Assembly: GCF_009760405.1 (NCBI RefSeq)
Contig: NZ_WRPP01000011.1
Location: forward strand, 62,001-126,000
DNA: 64,000 bases
Direction of reading: 5' to 3'
DNA from: Nocardia terrae
GTDB lineage: Bacteria > Actinomycetota > Actinomycetes > Mycobacteriales > Mycobacteriaceae
Shown piece by piece: positions 1 through 19,240 of this stretch (its first letter is position 1; each line of letters opens with the position of its first letter). The notes beneath the pieces were generated by a model. The model saw only the letters and a program-made list of their open reading frames with translations. It did no database searches and was not told the DNA's origin. The translations under genes were made by a program, and so were the position numbers.

Positions 1-11027
<11,027 letters not shown>

Positions 11028-11036
11028 CCCCGGCTC

Positions 11037-11066
11037 GCCGGTGGCGAACAACCGTTCGTCACCGGC
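11037..11066. terminator. Hairpin between convergent NRPS and MarR genes
   Basis: A 13-base stem with one mismatch (GCCGGTGGCGAAC / GTTCGTCACCGGC) and a 4-base loop lies 10 bases after the NRPS stop and 12 bases from the end of the convergent MarR gene. It has no T-tract, as is common in actinomycetes. Probably a two-way terminator. Confidence 0.7.
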
Positions 11067-11078
11067 GGGTGGCCGCGG

Positions 11079-11531
11079 CTACGACGGGTCGAGTTCGGTG
11101 GTGAAGCCTTTCTCGATGCGGGTGAGGAAGTCGGTGATCAGGGTCAGTTCGGCTGTTGTGTAGGTGGAGATCTCGCGACGCCAGGTGCCCAAGAGGGGGC
11201 CGTAGATGGGGGCTATGTCGGAGCGGGCTCGGGTTTCGTCGAGGTGGATGAGGACTCGGCGGCGGTCGGTGGTGTCGCGTTCTCGGCGGACCAGGGTGGC
11301 TTTTTCGAGGCGGTCGATGAGGCCCGTCATGGAGGCGGTGGTCAGGCCGGTGAGGCGGGCCAGGTCGCCTGCGGTGCGGGGGCGAGCTTGGAGTAGTTGC
11401 AGGACCTGCATGTCGGTGGGGTTGATGCCCAGGCGGCTTGCGGCCTGCTGGTTCATTCGCATGCCGAGCTCGGCGGTGCGGCCGACTCCGGCCAGCACGG
11501 CGTCGATCAAATGCGCCTTCTCCGTTGACAT
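11079..11531 (-). CDS. MarR-family transcriptional regulator
   Basis: 150-residue DNA-binding repressor-type protein. The winged helix is at about residues 38-105 (LQLLQARPRTAGDLARLTGL, then a recognition helix with TTASMTGLIDRLE and a wing with RRERDTTDRRR), between N- and C-terminal dimerisation helices, the usual MarR size. The ATG at 11531 is preceded by AGAGGA at a good distance. It is transcribed away from the lipoprotein gene at 11614, with a perfect palindrome between them. It probably regulates itself and the lipoprotein. The ligand cannot be told. There is no visible link to the NRPS apart from position. Confidence 0.9.
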   Translation of the reverse strand: MSTEKAHLIDAVLAGVGRTAELGMRMNQQAASRLGINPTDMQVLQLLQARPRTAGDLARLTGLTTASMTGLIDRLEKATLVRRERDTTDRRRVLIHLDETRARSDIAPIYGPLLGTWRREISTYTTAELTLITDFLTRIEKGFTTELDPS

Positions 11532-11557
11532 CCCGCAGTCCTCTCGGCATCCTGATA

Positions 11558-11572
11558 ACTAGGAATCCTAGT
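11558..11572. promoter_or_regulatory. Probable MarR operator palindrome
   Basis: ACTAGGAATCCTAGT is a perfect inverted repeat around a central A, in the AT-rich divergent spacer between the MarR gene and the lipoprotein gene. Position and symmetry suggest the MarR binding site; no binding data. Confidence 0.6.
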
Positions 11573-11613
11573 AATTAGATTTCCTTGACATCAGCTTATC
11601 GAGAGGAATGGCG

Positions 11614-12453
11614 ATGGTGCGTCATTCGACCCCGCTTCTGCTCGTACTCGCCGCGGCGCTCGCCACCGCCTGCGGATCGAACCACACCGTGACCGCCGCC
11701 GAGATGTACCAGGGCCGTTGGAATTACGACCTGCCCGACGCGGCCACCATGACCAATATCGCCATCATGAACATCGGTGACGGCGTGCGGGGCCCGCAGA
11801 TCGGTGACATCGTGTTCACCGCCGCCGGGCCCGACCGGATCGTCGGCCGCACCGATGTCGGATGCACGTGGCAATTCGCGGTCACCGCAACCGGTCTCGC
11901 ACTCGCATCACCCGGACAGACCTGCTACAACCCGACCGCGGGATACGCCTACACCATGACCGAATGGACGGTTCACGTCTCCGGCGGCCACGAGACCGAA
12001 TCCATCAAGGCCGTCAGCCACCATGAAGACCGCGACTACGAGTTCGACCTGTCCCGCGGTGCCCGAACGCGTGCCGCCGAGGATGATCCCAAGGCTGCCA
12101 AGGCATTCCAGGGCACCTGGGCCTACGGTGCCCCCGACCTCGGGTCTGGTGCGAACACACGCCTGGCGGCAGGAGGCGCGCCCAAACCCCTGACCGGTGC
12201 GGTCAGCATCACCCCCGACTACGACGACCGGGTCACCGCGCACACCGACGACGGGTGCGACTGGACCCTCGTCGCCCGCGGCGACACCGCCAAGCTCGAC
12301 CCGCCCGCCCAAACCTGCACCCTTGCGAATGCCGCTGTGACGCTGAGCTATTGGACGATCGTCACCGACGGACACCGTCAGCTCTCGGCGATGTACGGCA
12401 CCGACCTCACCGGAACCCGCTTCAGCGCATCCGGGGATCTGCTCCGGCGCTGA
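11614..12453 (+). CDS. Lipoprotein with two tandem Cys-paired repeats
   Basis: Predicted exported lipoprotein of 279 residues with a lipobox-like ATAC (Cys20) after a short hydrophobic segment. The mature part is two copies of a domain of about 115 residues. Each opens with QG.W.Y..PD and carries a GC.W element, a P.QTC element and a final WT...G strand, so each copy has its own pair of cysteines, probably one disulfide each. I do not recognise the family. The ATG at 11614 is preferred over 11608 because GAGAGG at 11601-11606 is 7 bases from the former and only 1 base from the latter. Divergent from the MarR gene and probably under its control. Function unknown. Confidence 0.85.
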   Translation: MVRHSTPLLLVLAAALATACGSNHTVTAAEMYQGRWNYDLPDAATMTNIAIMNIGDGVRGPQIGDIVFTAAGPDRIVGRTDVGCTWQFAVTATGLALASPGQTCYNPTAGYAYTMTEWTVHVSGGHETESIKAVSHHEDRDYEFDLSRGARTRAAEDDPKAAKAFQGTWAYGAPDLGSGANTRLAAGGAPKPLTGAVSITPDYDDRVTAHTDDGCDWTLVARGDTAKLDPPAQTCTLANAAVTLSYWTIVTDGHRQLSAMYGTDLTGTRFSASGDLLRR

Positions 12454-12535
12454 GCCCAGCCGCTACAACATCAGGCGGTCTCGATAACGCTGCTGCTGCT
12501 CGGTGGCCATGGCGCACCTCCGTCACGACGAATGT

Positions 12536-12556
12536 CCGGTGATGGTGTATCACCGG
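12536..12556. other. Inverted repeat between convergent genes
   Basis: CCGGTGAT and ATCACCGG (perfect 8-base arms, 5-base loop) sit in the 140-base gap between the lipoprotein stop and the end of the crotonase gene. GTGTATCA also occurs twice exactly 20 bases apart (12545 and 12565). Probably a two-way terminator; an operator is less likely because no promoter faces this gap. Confidence 0.45.
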
Positions 12557-12593
12557 GTGGCGTTGTGTATCAACGATATTGAGCGGGCGTCGA

Positions 12594-13394
12594 TTACTCC
12601 TCGGGGAGAGCGCTGGGGCTGCCGGTCCAGGCCGGGGCGCGGTGGTCGAGGTAGGCGCGGACTCCTTCTTTCGCGTCGTCCTGTGCCATCAAGATCAGGT
12701 GGAGGTCGGTTTCGGAGGCGCCGATGTGGGCGGCGTCGCGTTCGAAGGTGGACCACAGGAGGCGTTTCGAGGCTGCGATCGAGAGGGGAGCGGTGTTCAC
12801 GGCGATGTCGCGAGCCAGGGCGTGGGTGGCGGCGAGGACCTGATCGCCGGGGAGGGATTGAAGGCACAGTCCCCAGTCCGTGGCCTGGGAGCCGGTGAAT
12901 GTCGTTCCGGTGAGGAGTAATTGGGCGGCTCGGGAGATGCCGATGAGGCGGGGGAGGGTCCAGTGGGAGTAGGCGTCGCCGATCATGCCCCGGCGGACTT
13001 GGGGGATGGCGTATTTGGCGTCGGAGGCCATGATGCGGAGGTCGCATTGCAGGGCCAGGGTCAGGCCGATTCCGATGGCGTGGCCGTTGACGGCGGCGAG
13101 GACCGGTTTGCGGAGACGCCAGGCGGGCGGGTTGACGCCCGCGGCACTGAAATCGGTGTGCGGATCGGTGAACGTCTCGTCACCCGAGGAGAGGTCCGCG
13201 CCCGCGCAGAAGGCGGGCGGACGGCCGGTCAGGATGAGCACCCGCACGTCGTCGTCGGCATCGCAGGCGCGGTAGGCGTGGGAGAGCTCCGCGCCCATCT
13301 CGCGGGTGAAGGCATTGCGGCGCTCGGGGCGGTCCAGGGTGATGGTGGCAATGCGTTCGGAGACTTCGACATTCAGAGTGCGGTAGTCGGTCAT
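12594..13394 (-). CDS. Enoyl-CoA hydratase/isomerase (crotonase) family protein
   Basis: 266 residues of crotonase fold, predicted cytosolic and acting on an acyl-CoA. DRPERRNAF near the start and FCAGADLSSG (oxyanion hole) are present. The two glutamates of classical enoyl-CoA hydratase are not: the segment GIGLTLALQCDLRI has Thr in place of the first, and YAIPQVRRG has Gln in place of the second. It may therefore not be a simple hydratase. The start ATG at 13394 overlaps the stop of the IclR gene (ATGA), so the two are translated together. Substrate unknown. Confidence 0.88.
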   Translation of the reverse strand: MTDYRTLNVEVSERIATITLDRPERRNAFTREMGAELSHAYRACDADDDVRVLILTGRPPAFCAGADLSSGDETFTDPHTDFSAAGVNPPAWRLRKPVLAAVNGHAIGIGLTLALQCDLRIMASDAKYAIPQVRRGMIGDAYSHWTLPRLIGISRAAQLLLTGTTFTGSQATDWGLCLQSLPGDQVLAATHALARDIAVNTAPLSIAASKRLLWSTFERDAAHIGASETDLHLILMAQDDAKEGVRAYLDHRAPAWTGSPSALPEE

Positions 13395-14131
13395 CGGGCG
13401 TCCCGCGCGCGCAGGGCTTCGGTGGTGCGGCGGGCGGCGGCCAATACCAGGGGGCCGAGGCGGTCGACGCGCAGGCCGGGTCCCGTCGCCGAGATCGCCC
13501 CCAGCACAGCACCGTCGGGGTGAAGGACGGGCGCGGCGATGCTGACGATCCGCATCGGGCAGCGATCCGCCTCGCTCACCGCCAATCCGTGCCGAGTGCG
13601 AGTCCGGTGCAGGCGACTGTGCAGTTGCCGCAGATGATCCGGCCGACGGGTGGTGAAGAGCGCGTCGACGCGCTCGGGTCCCATGGTGGCGAGCACCGCC
13701 CATCCCGGCGCGGTCCGATCCGCCGCGATGCGGACCCCGGACAGCGGCGGCACCGCCGATGTCGTTCCGACCTTGTCCAGGTAGCGGATTCGGCGACCCT
13801 CCAGCACGCCCAGATGCGCGCCCACCCCGGTGCTCCGGTGCAGCGCCAGCAGCCCCGGCCCCGCCGCCGCCCGCAACTCCGCGCATTCGGGTTGCCGCGC
13901 GGTCAGATCGAAGGCCCGCCGGCCGAGTCGATGTCCACCGCAATCGGGTTCGAGCCACTCGAGCCGCACCAGTTCGCGAATGATGCGATACGCGGTGGTC
14001 CGGGGCAGCCCGGTCGCCGCCGCCACCGCGTCGAGCCCGACGGGTGCGGTCTCGGCGCCGAAGACGTCGAGCACCTGGGTCATGCGCTCGATCATCGACG
14101 GCCGGCCCGGCGTGTTCTCTCTGCTCTGCAT
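13391..14131 (-). CDS. IclR-family transcriptional regulator
   Basis: 246 residues: N-terminal winged helix (VLDVFGAETAPVGLDAVAAA, then TTAYRIIRELVRLEWLE) and a C-terminal IclR effector domain (GAHLGVLEGRRIRYLDKV, RTAPGWAVLA, and CPMRIVSIAAPVLHPDGAVL). The ATG at 14131 has a GGAGG at 6 bases, so longer frames upstream are not needed. First gene of a two-gene unit with the crotonase and divergent from the F420-dependent enzyme at 14245, with 113 bases between. It likely regulates both, responding to an aromatic or acyl compound as usual for the family (inferred). Confidence 0.9.
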   Translation of the reverse strand: MQSRENTPGRPSMIERMTQVLDVFGAETAPVGLDAVAAATGLPRTTAYRIIRELVRLEWLEPDCGGHRLGRRAFDLTARQPECAELRAAAGPGLLALHRSTGVGAHLGVLEGRRIRYLDKVGTTSAVPPLSGVRIAADRTAPGWAVLATMGPERVDALFTTRRPDHLRQLHSRLHRTRTRHGLAVSEADRCPMRIVSIAAPVLHPDGAVLGAISATGPGLRVDRLGPLVLAAARRTTEALRARDAR

Positions 14132-14244
14132 CGCATACCTCCGAGCCGAAGCTAACCTCCGGCACCGGTCCGGTCGATACCCCCGATTCCATTGGCCGGA
14201 ACGGTCGGCACCGCCGCGCCGCACCGGCTGATAGAGCAGGGCCC

Positions 14245-15258
14245 ATGCTCCTCGACGTTCAACTCGACGCGCCCCCGGACCAACTCCGCACCCGCGCAGC
14301 CGAATTCGCCGCCCTCGGCCTCGACGGCCTGTTCACCTTCGAAGGCTCCCACGATGTCTTCGTCCCGCTCGCGGCCGTCGCACCCACCGCCGAGCTGGAC
14401 CTGATGACCAATGTGGCCGTAGCCCTGCCCCGCAGCCCCTTGCACGCCGCCCACGCCGCCTACGACCTGCACCACCTGAGCCGCGGCCGATTCCGCCTGG
14501 GCCTCGGATCCCAGATCCGCCCGCACATCGAACACCGCTACGGCACCCCCTGGTCCCGCCCGGCCGCCCGCATGGGCGAATTCGTCCGCGCGGTCAAGAC
14601 GATCCTGGACGCCTGGCAGACCGGCGAGCCGTTGAACTTCCGCGGCGAATTCACCCGCCACACGCTCATGCCGCCCACCTTCGACCCGGGCCCCAACCCG
14701 TACGGCGTCCCGCCCGTCCTGATGGGCGCGCTCGGCCCGATCATGACCCGGACCGCCGCCGCGACCGCCGACGGACTGCTGGTCATGCCCTTCAACAGCG
14801 CCCGGCATTTCCGCGAGCGCACCCTGCCCGCGGTGCGGGACGGCCTCGCCCGCGCGGGCCGAGACCGCGCGGATTTCACCGTCGTCCCGCAGGTCATGGC
14901 AGCCCTGGGCCGCACCCCGGCCGAAGTCGACCGGGCGCGGGCCGGAGTCCGCGCTCTCCTCGCCTTCTACGCCTCCACTCCCGCCTACCTCCCCGTCCTC
15001 GACATCGAAGGCCACGCGCACCTGCAACCCGTGCTCGATGCCCTCGCCAAACGCTCCGCCTTCGCGGAGATGGCCGCCCACATCGACGACGAGACGCTGT
15101 CGACCTTCGCGGTCGTCGGCACACCCGAGGACTGCGCCCACGAGATCGAGGCCAGATTCGGCGGGGAGGCCGACCGCGTGTGCGTCTATTTCCCCGGCTA
15201 CACGCCCGCCGGTGAACATCTCGCCGACCTGGCCCGTGCCCTCCATGCGTTGCGGTGA
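14245..15258 (+). CDS. LLM-class F420-dependent oxidoreductase
   Basis: 337-residue TIM-barrel flavin/F420-dependent oxidoreductase of the luciferase-like superfamily. It shows the early strand GLDGLFTFEGSHDVFVPL, the MTNVAVALPRSP strand, YDLHHLSRGRFRLGLGSQ, and the late G.PEDCAHEI element (VVGTPEDCAHEIEAR) typical of this class. Probably uses reduced F420 to hydrogenate or oxidise a small substrate in the cytosol. It is divergent from the IclR gene, so the crotonase and this enzyme may serve one degradative pathway. Substrate not predictable. The start ATG is the first in frame after the last upstream stop-compatible spacer. Confidence 0.87.
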   Translation: MLLDVQLDAPPDQLRTRAAEFAALGLDGLFTFEGSHDVFVPLAAVAPTAELDLMTNVAVALPRSPLHAAHAAYDLHHLSRGRFRLGLGSQIRPHIEHRYGTPWSRPAARMGEFVRAVKTILDAWQTGEPLNFRGEFTRHTLMPPTFDPGPNPYGVPPVLMGALGPIMTRTAAATADGLLVMPFNSARHFRERTLPAVRDGLARAGRDRADFTVVPQVMAALGRTPAEVDRARAGVRALLAFYASTPAYLPVLDIEGHAHLQPVLDALAKRSAFAEMAAHIDDETLSTFAVVGTPEDCAHEIEARFGGEADRVCVYFPGYTPAGEHLADLARALHALR

Positions 15259-15342
15259 CAACGCACGCGGCGATAAGTCTGTGAACAGCGGCTTCACACG
15301 TATCGTGGGCGTTGGGCCACCGGAAGGCTCCAAGGAGGGGCA

Positions 15343-16110
15343 ATGACGACCAACGGGCAATCTGCACTCGAGCTGGATGGGCTGTACAAGAAGTTCGGGG
15401 GGCCATGGGTGGTGGAGGGAGTGAGCCTCACCGTGCCGCCCGGCTCGTTCTTCGGACTGGTCGGCCCGAACGGCGCGGGCAAGACCACCACCCTGTCGAT
15501 GGCCGTGGGCCTGCTGCGCCCCGACCACGGGATCGCGCGCATCTTCGGCACCGAGGTCTGGTCGGACCCGGCGCGCGCCAAGGCCGCGGTCGGCGTGCTG
15601 CCCGACGGCCTGGCCCTGCCCGAGCGGCTCACCGGCCGCGAGCTGCTCAACTTCACCGGCCTGCTGCGCGGCATGGACAAGGCGACCGTGGTCGGCCGCG
15701 CCGACGAACTGCTGAACGTGCTCGAGCTCAACGACGCGGAAAACACCGTGGTGGTGGACTATTCGGCCGGTATGCGCAAGAAGATCGGCCTGGCCACCGC
15801 CCTGCTGCACGCCCCGAAGCTGCTGGTGCTGGACGAGCCGTTCGAGGCGGTGGACCCGGTCTCGGCCGGAACCATTCGCACCATCCTGCAGCGATTCGTG
15901 GCGGCCGGCGGCTCGGTGGTGCTGTCCAGCCACGTCATGGCCCTGGTCGAAACCATCTGCGACCGGGTGGCCGTGATCAATCGGGGCCGCGTCGTCGCGG
16001 GCGGCACCCTCGCCGAGGTCCGCGGGGACGGCACCCTCGAAGAGGCGTTCGTCCGGCTCGTCGGCGGCCGCGTCGGCGGCGAGGAGGGGCTGTCGTGGTT
16101 GGCGTCCTGA
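15343..16110 (+). CDS. ABC transporter ATP-binding protein
   Basis: 255-residue nucleotide-binding domain. Walker A GPNGAGKT is at 41-48, the signature appears as YSAGM instead of LSGGQ (near 146), Walker B LLVLDEPFEAVD near 165, and the switch His is in SSHVMALVE. It drives the permease encoded immediately downstream, whose GTG start lies inside this gene. AAGGAGGGG precedes the ATG. The family resembles small exporters of the CcmA/multidrug type; substrate unknown. Confidence 0.93.
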   Translation: MTTNGQSALELDGLYKKFGGPWVVEGVSLTVPPGSFFGLVGPNGAGKTTTLSMAVGLLRPDHGIARIFGTEVWSDPARAKAAVGVLPDGLALPERLTGRELLNFTGLLRGMDKATVVGRADELLNVLELNDAENTVVVDYSAGMRKKIGLATALLHAPKLLVLDEPFEAVDPVSAGTIRTILQRFVAAGGSVVLSSHVMALVETICDRVAVINRGRVVAGGTLAEVRGDGTLEEAFVRLVGGRVGGEEGLSWLAS

Positions 16111-17663
16111 TCCGCATGCGCCTGACCCTCATGCGGCGCAATATGCGCGGCGGCCGTGCGGCGCTGAGCTTCTGGCTCGGCACCTGCTTCGGAGTGATCG
16201 CCGCGGGCGTGACCGTGATGCTCATCGCCACCGCCCACGACACCGTGCACGGCGGCGTGACGGTCGCGGCGGCCTTGTTCGCGGCCTGGACCCTCGGCTG
16301 GATCTGCGGTCCGGTGCTCACCGGCAGCAGCGACGAGACGCTGCAACCCGAGCAATTCCGCTTGCTGCCGTTGACGACTCGGCAACTCGCCTACGGTCTC
16401 GCCGCGACGGCCTTCGTGGGCGCCGCCCCGATCGTGAACCTGATCGCGTTCGGCGGCCTGGTGCTGCTGGCCGCCCCGATCGGCTTGGGCGCCATGGCGA
16501 TCGCGGCCGTGGCCGCGGTGCTCCAGGTGGTCTTCGTGGTGCTGCTGTCGCGGGTGGTGGTGGCCTGGCTGGGCGCGGCCATGCGCTCGCGGCGCGGCAA
16601 GGACCTGGGCGTGTTGCTCACGGCCCTCATCGGATTGTCGTATTACCCACTGAACCTGCTGGTTTCGGCGATCGGGCCGAAACTGGAGAAAGACGACGGC
16701 CCGGCGTCGGTGGCCCTGCGCGCGGTGCCGTCGGGCTGGGCGCCCTACGCTGTCGACGCCGCGTCCCGCGGCAACTACCTGCTGGCCCTGCTGCCGCTGC
16801 TCGGCCTGGTGGTACTCGCCTTCGTGCTGTTCCAGGGCTGGGCCGTATTGCTGGAGCGGCGGCTCACCACCCCGCCCGCCCCGGCGGGACAGATCGTGGA
16901 CACCGGTGGCGGCCTGCTGGATCGCTATATCCCGGCCACCCCGGTGGGCGCGGTGGTCACCAAGGAACTGCGCACCTGGTGGCGTGACGGCCGCCGTCGC
17001 GCGGCCCTGCTGCCGCTGCTGCTCATCGGCTTCGTGCTGCCGATCTTCCTGTCCGTGCGCTCGGGGGGTAGCGGAACCATCCCGTTCTCGGGCGCTTTCG
17101 TGATCTGGCTGGCCACCATGTCGAGCACCAACCTGTACGGATTCGACGGCACCGCGGTCTGGCAAACGCTGGTGACGCCCGGCGCGGAACGCGCGGACGT
17201 GCGCGGCCGGGCCTATGCCTGGCTGCTGCTGGTCGCGCCGCTCGCCGTGCTGGCCACGCTGATCCTGCCCGGCGCGCTCGGCCGTGCCTATCTGTATCCG
17301 TGGGCGCTGGCGATACTTCCGGTGCTGCTCGGAGTGGGTGCGGGCAGCGTGCTGTTCCTGTCCACGCACGCGGCCTTCGCGCTGCCGCCGCAGCGCGGCA
17401 ATCCCTTCGCGGGCTCGGGCAACCCGGGCTGTATGAAGATCCTCATGCAGCTGAGCGTCGGCCTGGTGCAGTTGCTGGTGGCGGCTCCGGTGCTGGTGAT
17501 GCTGGGAGTCGGTGCGGGCCTGCACAATTCGCCGCTGCAGTGGGCGGCCGTCCCGATCGGTGTGGTGCTCGGCGGCCTCGGCGCGGCCCTCGGAATCCGC
17601 TGGGCGACCACCCGGTTGGAGACCCGCGGTCCCGAGCTGCTGGCCGAGGTCAAGCCGCGCTGA
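16095..17663 (+). CDS. ABC transporter permease
   Basis: 522-residue integral membrane protein with about 12 hydrophobic segments, some six before and six after a central hydrophilic loop containing KELRTWWRDGRRR, suggesting two fused half-permeases. The GTG at 16095 follows GAGGAGGGG by 5 bases and overlaps the end of the ATPase gene by 16 bases, so translation is coupled and the two proteins surely form one exporter. The N-terminal LIRMRLTLMRRNMRGG is a cationic cytosolic leader. Cargo unknown. Confidence 0.9.
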   Translation: MVGVLIRMRLTLMRRNMRGGRAALSFWLGTCFGVIAAGVTVMLIATAHDTVHGGVTVAAALFAAWTLGWICGPVLTGSSDETLQPEQFRLLPLTTRQLAYGLAATAFVGAAPIVNLIAFGGLVLLAAPIGLGAMAIAAVAAVLQVVFVVLLSRVVVAWLGAAMRSRRGKDLGVLLTALIGLSYYPLNLLVSAIGPKLEKDDGPASVALRAVPSGWAPYAVDAASRGNYLLALLPLLGLVVLAFVLFQGWAVLLERRLTTPPAPAGQIVDTGGGLLDRYIPATPVGAVVTKELRTWWRDGRRRAALLPLLLIGFVLPIFLSVRSGGSGTIPFSGAFVIWLATMSSTNLYGFDGTAVWQTLVTPGAERADVRGRAYAWLLLVAPLAVLATLILPGALGRAYLYPWALAILPVLLGVGAGSVLFLSTHAAFALPPQRGNPFAGSGNPGCMKILMQLSVGLVQLLVAAPVLVMLGVGAGLHNSPLQWAAVPIGVVLGGLGAALGIRWATTRLETRGPELLAEVKPR

Positions 17664-17678
17664 GCCGGTATCGGATCA

Positions 17679-17694
17679 CGCCGGCGCGCCGGCG
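17679..17694. repeat. 16-base perfect GC palindrome
   Basis: CGCCGGCGCGCCGGCG lies 15 bases after the ABC permease stop, in a 158-base gap before the next gene on the same strand. It can form a hairpin and may end the ABC transcript. The rest of the gap shows only GGGAGA as the ribosome site of the following gene. Confidence 0.4.
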
Positions 17695-17821
17695 CGCTAC
17701 TCGGACGTAGGTCGATCTCCGTCCGGAATTCGGGTAGCGCACTACTGCGGACTTCTCCCGATGCGAGGCTCATTCTGAATCCCGCGAGCGCAGTTCTCGA
17801 ATCTTCTGGGAGACAGCGAAA

Positions 17822-19240
17822 GTGGATCAGATCCTGTATTGGAATACGGTGGCGCTGGAGTCGGATCGCATGGCGCACACCGAGATCAAGCCCGTGGAAC
17901 GCGGGTCACGCGGTCCGGCCGGCAGTTCTCGTGCGTTGGCCGTGGTGCACCTGGCCATGCACGATGCCATCTTCAGTATCTTCGGTGCACCGCACGGCAC
18001 GTGGCTGACCAGCCCGCCGGTGGCCGCCAACGGCGCGGCCCCCGACGCGGCCATCGCGGTGGCCGCGCACACCACCCTGTCCGCGCTCTACCCCGCGCAG
18101 ACGGCGCGATTCGACAAGGCCCTGCGCGAGGCCGGATTACGCGGACCCGGCACGGGTCGCGGCAGCACCCACGGCCAGGCCGTGGGCCGCGCGGTGCTCG
18201 AGGCCCGCGCCGGCGATCCGAGCCTCGGCGACGCCGACTATGTGCCCGACACCGCCCCGCCCAACCACCGCCCCGACCCGGCCAACCCGAAACAGGGTTA
18301 CTACGCACCGCACTACGGCGCCCGTTCCCGCTGCTTCGGGGTCACCAGCCGCTACACCCTCGACCCGCCGCCCAAGGACAACGACCCCCGCTACCTGGCG
18401 GCCCTGCGCGAGGTCCGGGCCAAAGGCATTGCCGCCGAGGCGGTCGCGGGCCTGCCCGCGGGGATGGCGGCCCGCACCGCCGACGAGACCCTGCGCGCGG
18501 TGTACTGGGCCTACGACGGCGCGAAACGGCTGGGCAGCCCGCCGCGGCACTACAACCTCGTCACCCGTGAGATCGCCGTCGCCCGCGGCAATGACGTGGA
18601 ACAGAACGCCCGGCTGTTCGCCCTGGTCAATGTCGCCATCGCCGACGCGGCGATCCTGTGCTGGGACGACAAGTACCGGCACAACCTGTGGCGGCCCATC
18701 CTCGGCATCCGTGAATACGACCCGGCCATGGGGCCGGAGGCCGTGCCGGGCAACGGACTCGACGGCGACTGCGACCCGGGCTGGCTGCCCCTCGGCGTGC
18801 CCCGCAGCAACGAGATCGCGGGCAACCTCACCCCGCCCTATCCCTCCTACCCCTCCGCGCACGCGGCCCTCGGCGGCGCGGCCTTCCAGACCATCCGCCG
18901 CTACTACGACGTCGCCGCCGACGGACCCGACATCCTCACCGACGGAATGGGTTTCGTCTCCGAGGAGCTCGACGGGCACAGCACCGACAATCGCGGGGTG
19001 GTGCGTCCCCGCCATGTCCGGCGTTTCACGGGCGGCCTGTGGCAGATGATGGAGGAGAACGCCCGCGCCCGGGTTTTCCTCGGCGTGCACTGGCCCTTCG
19101 ACGCCTTCGCCACCGACCTGGCCGGGCACATGGATCTGTCCCAGAACGTCGGTGGCGTCAGGCTGGGCCGCGATGTCGCGGATGACCTGTGGGCCAGCGG
19201 ATTACGGCAGGACCAGGCAGCCGGGCCGCGGCTGCCGTGA
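17822..19240 (+). CDS. Vanadium-dependent haloperoxidase / PAP2-superfamily protein
   Basis: 472 residues with the three vanadate/phosphate pocket elements of this superfamily: Lys284 and Arg291 in KYRHNLWRP (the KX6RP signature), His347 in PSYPSAHA (PSGH-like, Gly replaced by Ala), and Arg417 and His423 in ARVFLGVHWPFD. Spacing suits vanadium chloroperoxidase-like proteins better than short PAP2 phosphatases. It would oxidise halide with peroxide, or hydrolyse a phosphate ester if the metal is not bound. No signal peptide is seen at the chosen GTG, preceded by GGGAGA. Its stop abuts the stop of the convergent SGNH hydrolase with no spacer. Confidence 0.85.
   Translation: MDQILYWNTVALESDRMAHTEIKPVERGSRGPAGSSRALAVVHLAMHDAIFSIFGAPHGTWLTSPPVAANGAAPDAAIAVAAHTTLSALYPAQTARFDKALREAGLRGPGTGRGSTHGQAVGRAVLEARAGDPSLGDADYVPDTAPPNHRPDPANPKQGYYAPHYGARSRCFGVTSRYTLDPPPKDNDPRYLAALREVRAKGIAAEAVAGLPAGMAARTADETLRAVYWAYDGAKRLGSPPRHYNLVTREIAVARGNDVEQNARLFALVNVAIADAAILCWDDKYRHNLWRPILGIREYDPAMGPEAVPGNGLDGDCDPGWLPLGVPRSNEIAGNLTPPYPSYPSAHAALGGAAFQTIRRYYDVAADGPDILTDGMGFVSEELDGHSTDNRGVVRPRHVRRFTGGLWQMMEENARARVFLGVHWPFDAFATDLAGHMDLSQNVGGVRLGRDVADDLWASGLRQDQAAGPRLP

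Noticed and set aside
12503..12590. Short plus-strand frame starting in the gap after the lipoprotein gene
   Set aside because: No ribosome site, runs into antisense of the crotonase, and contains the inverted repeat.
14152..15933. 593-codon antisense frame across the F420 enzyme and ABC ATPase genes
   Set aside because: Overlaps two well-supported genes; low-complexity translation.
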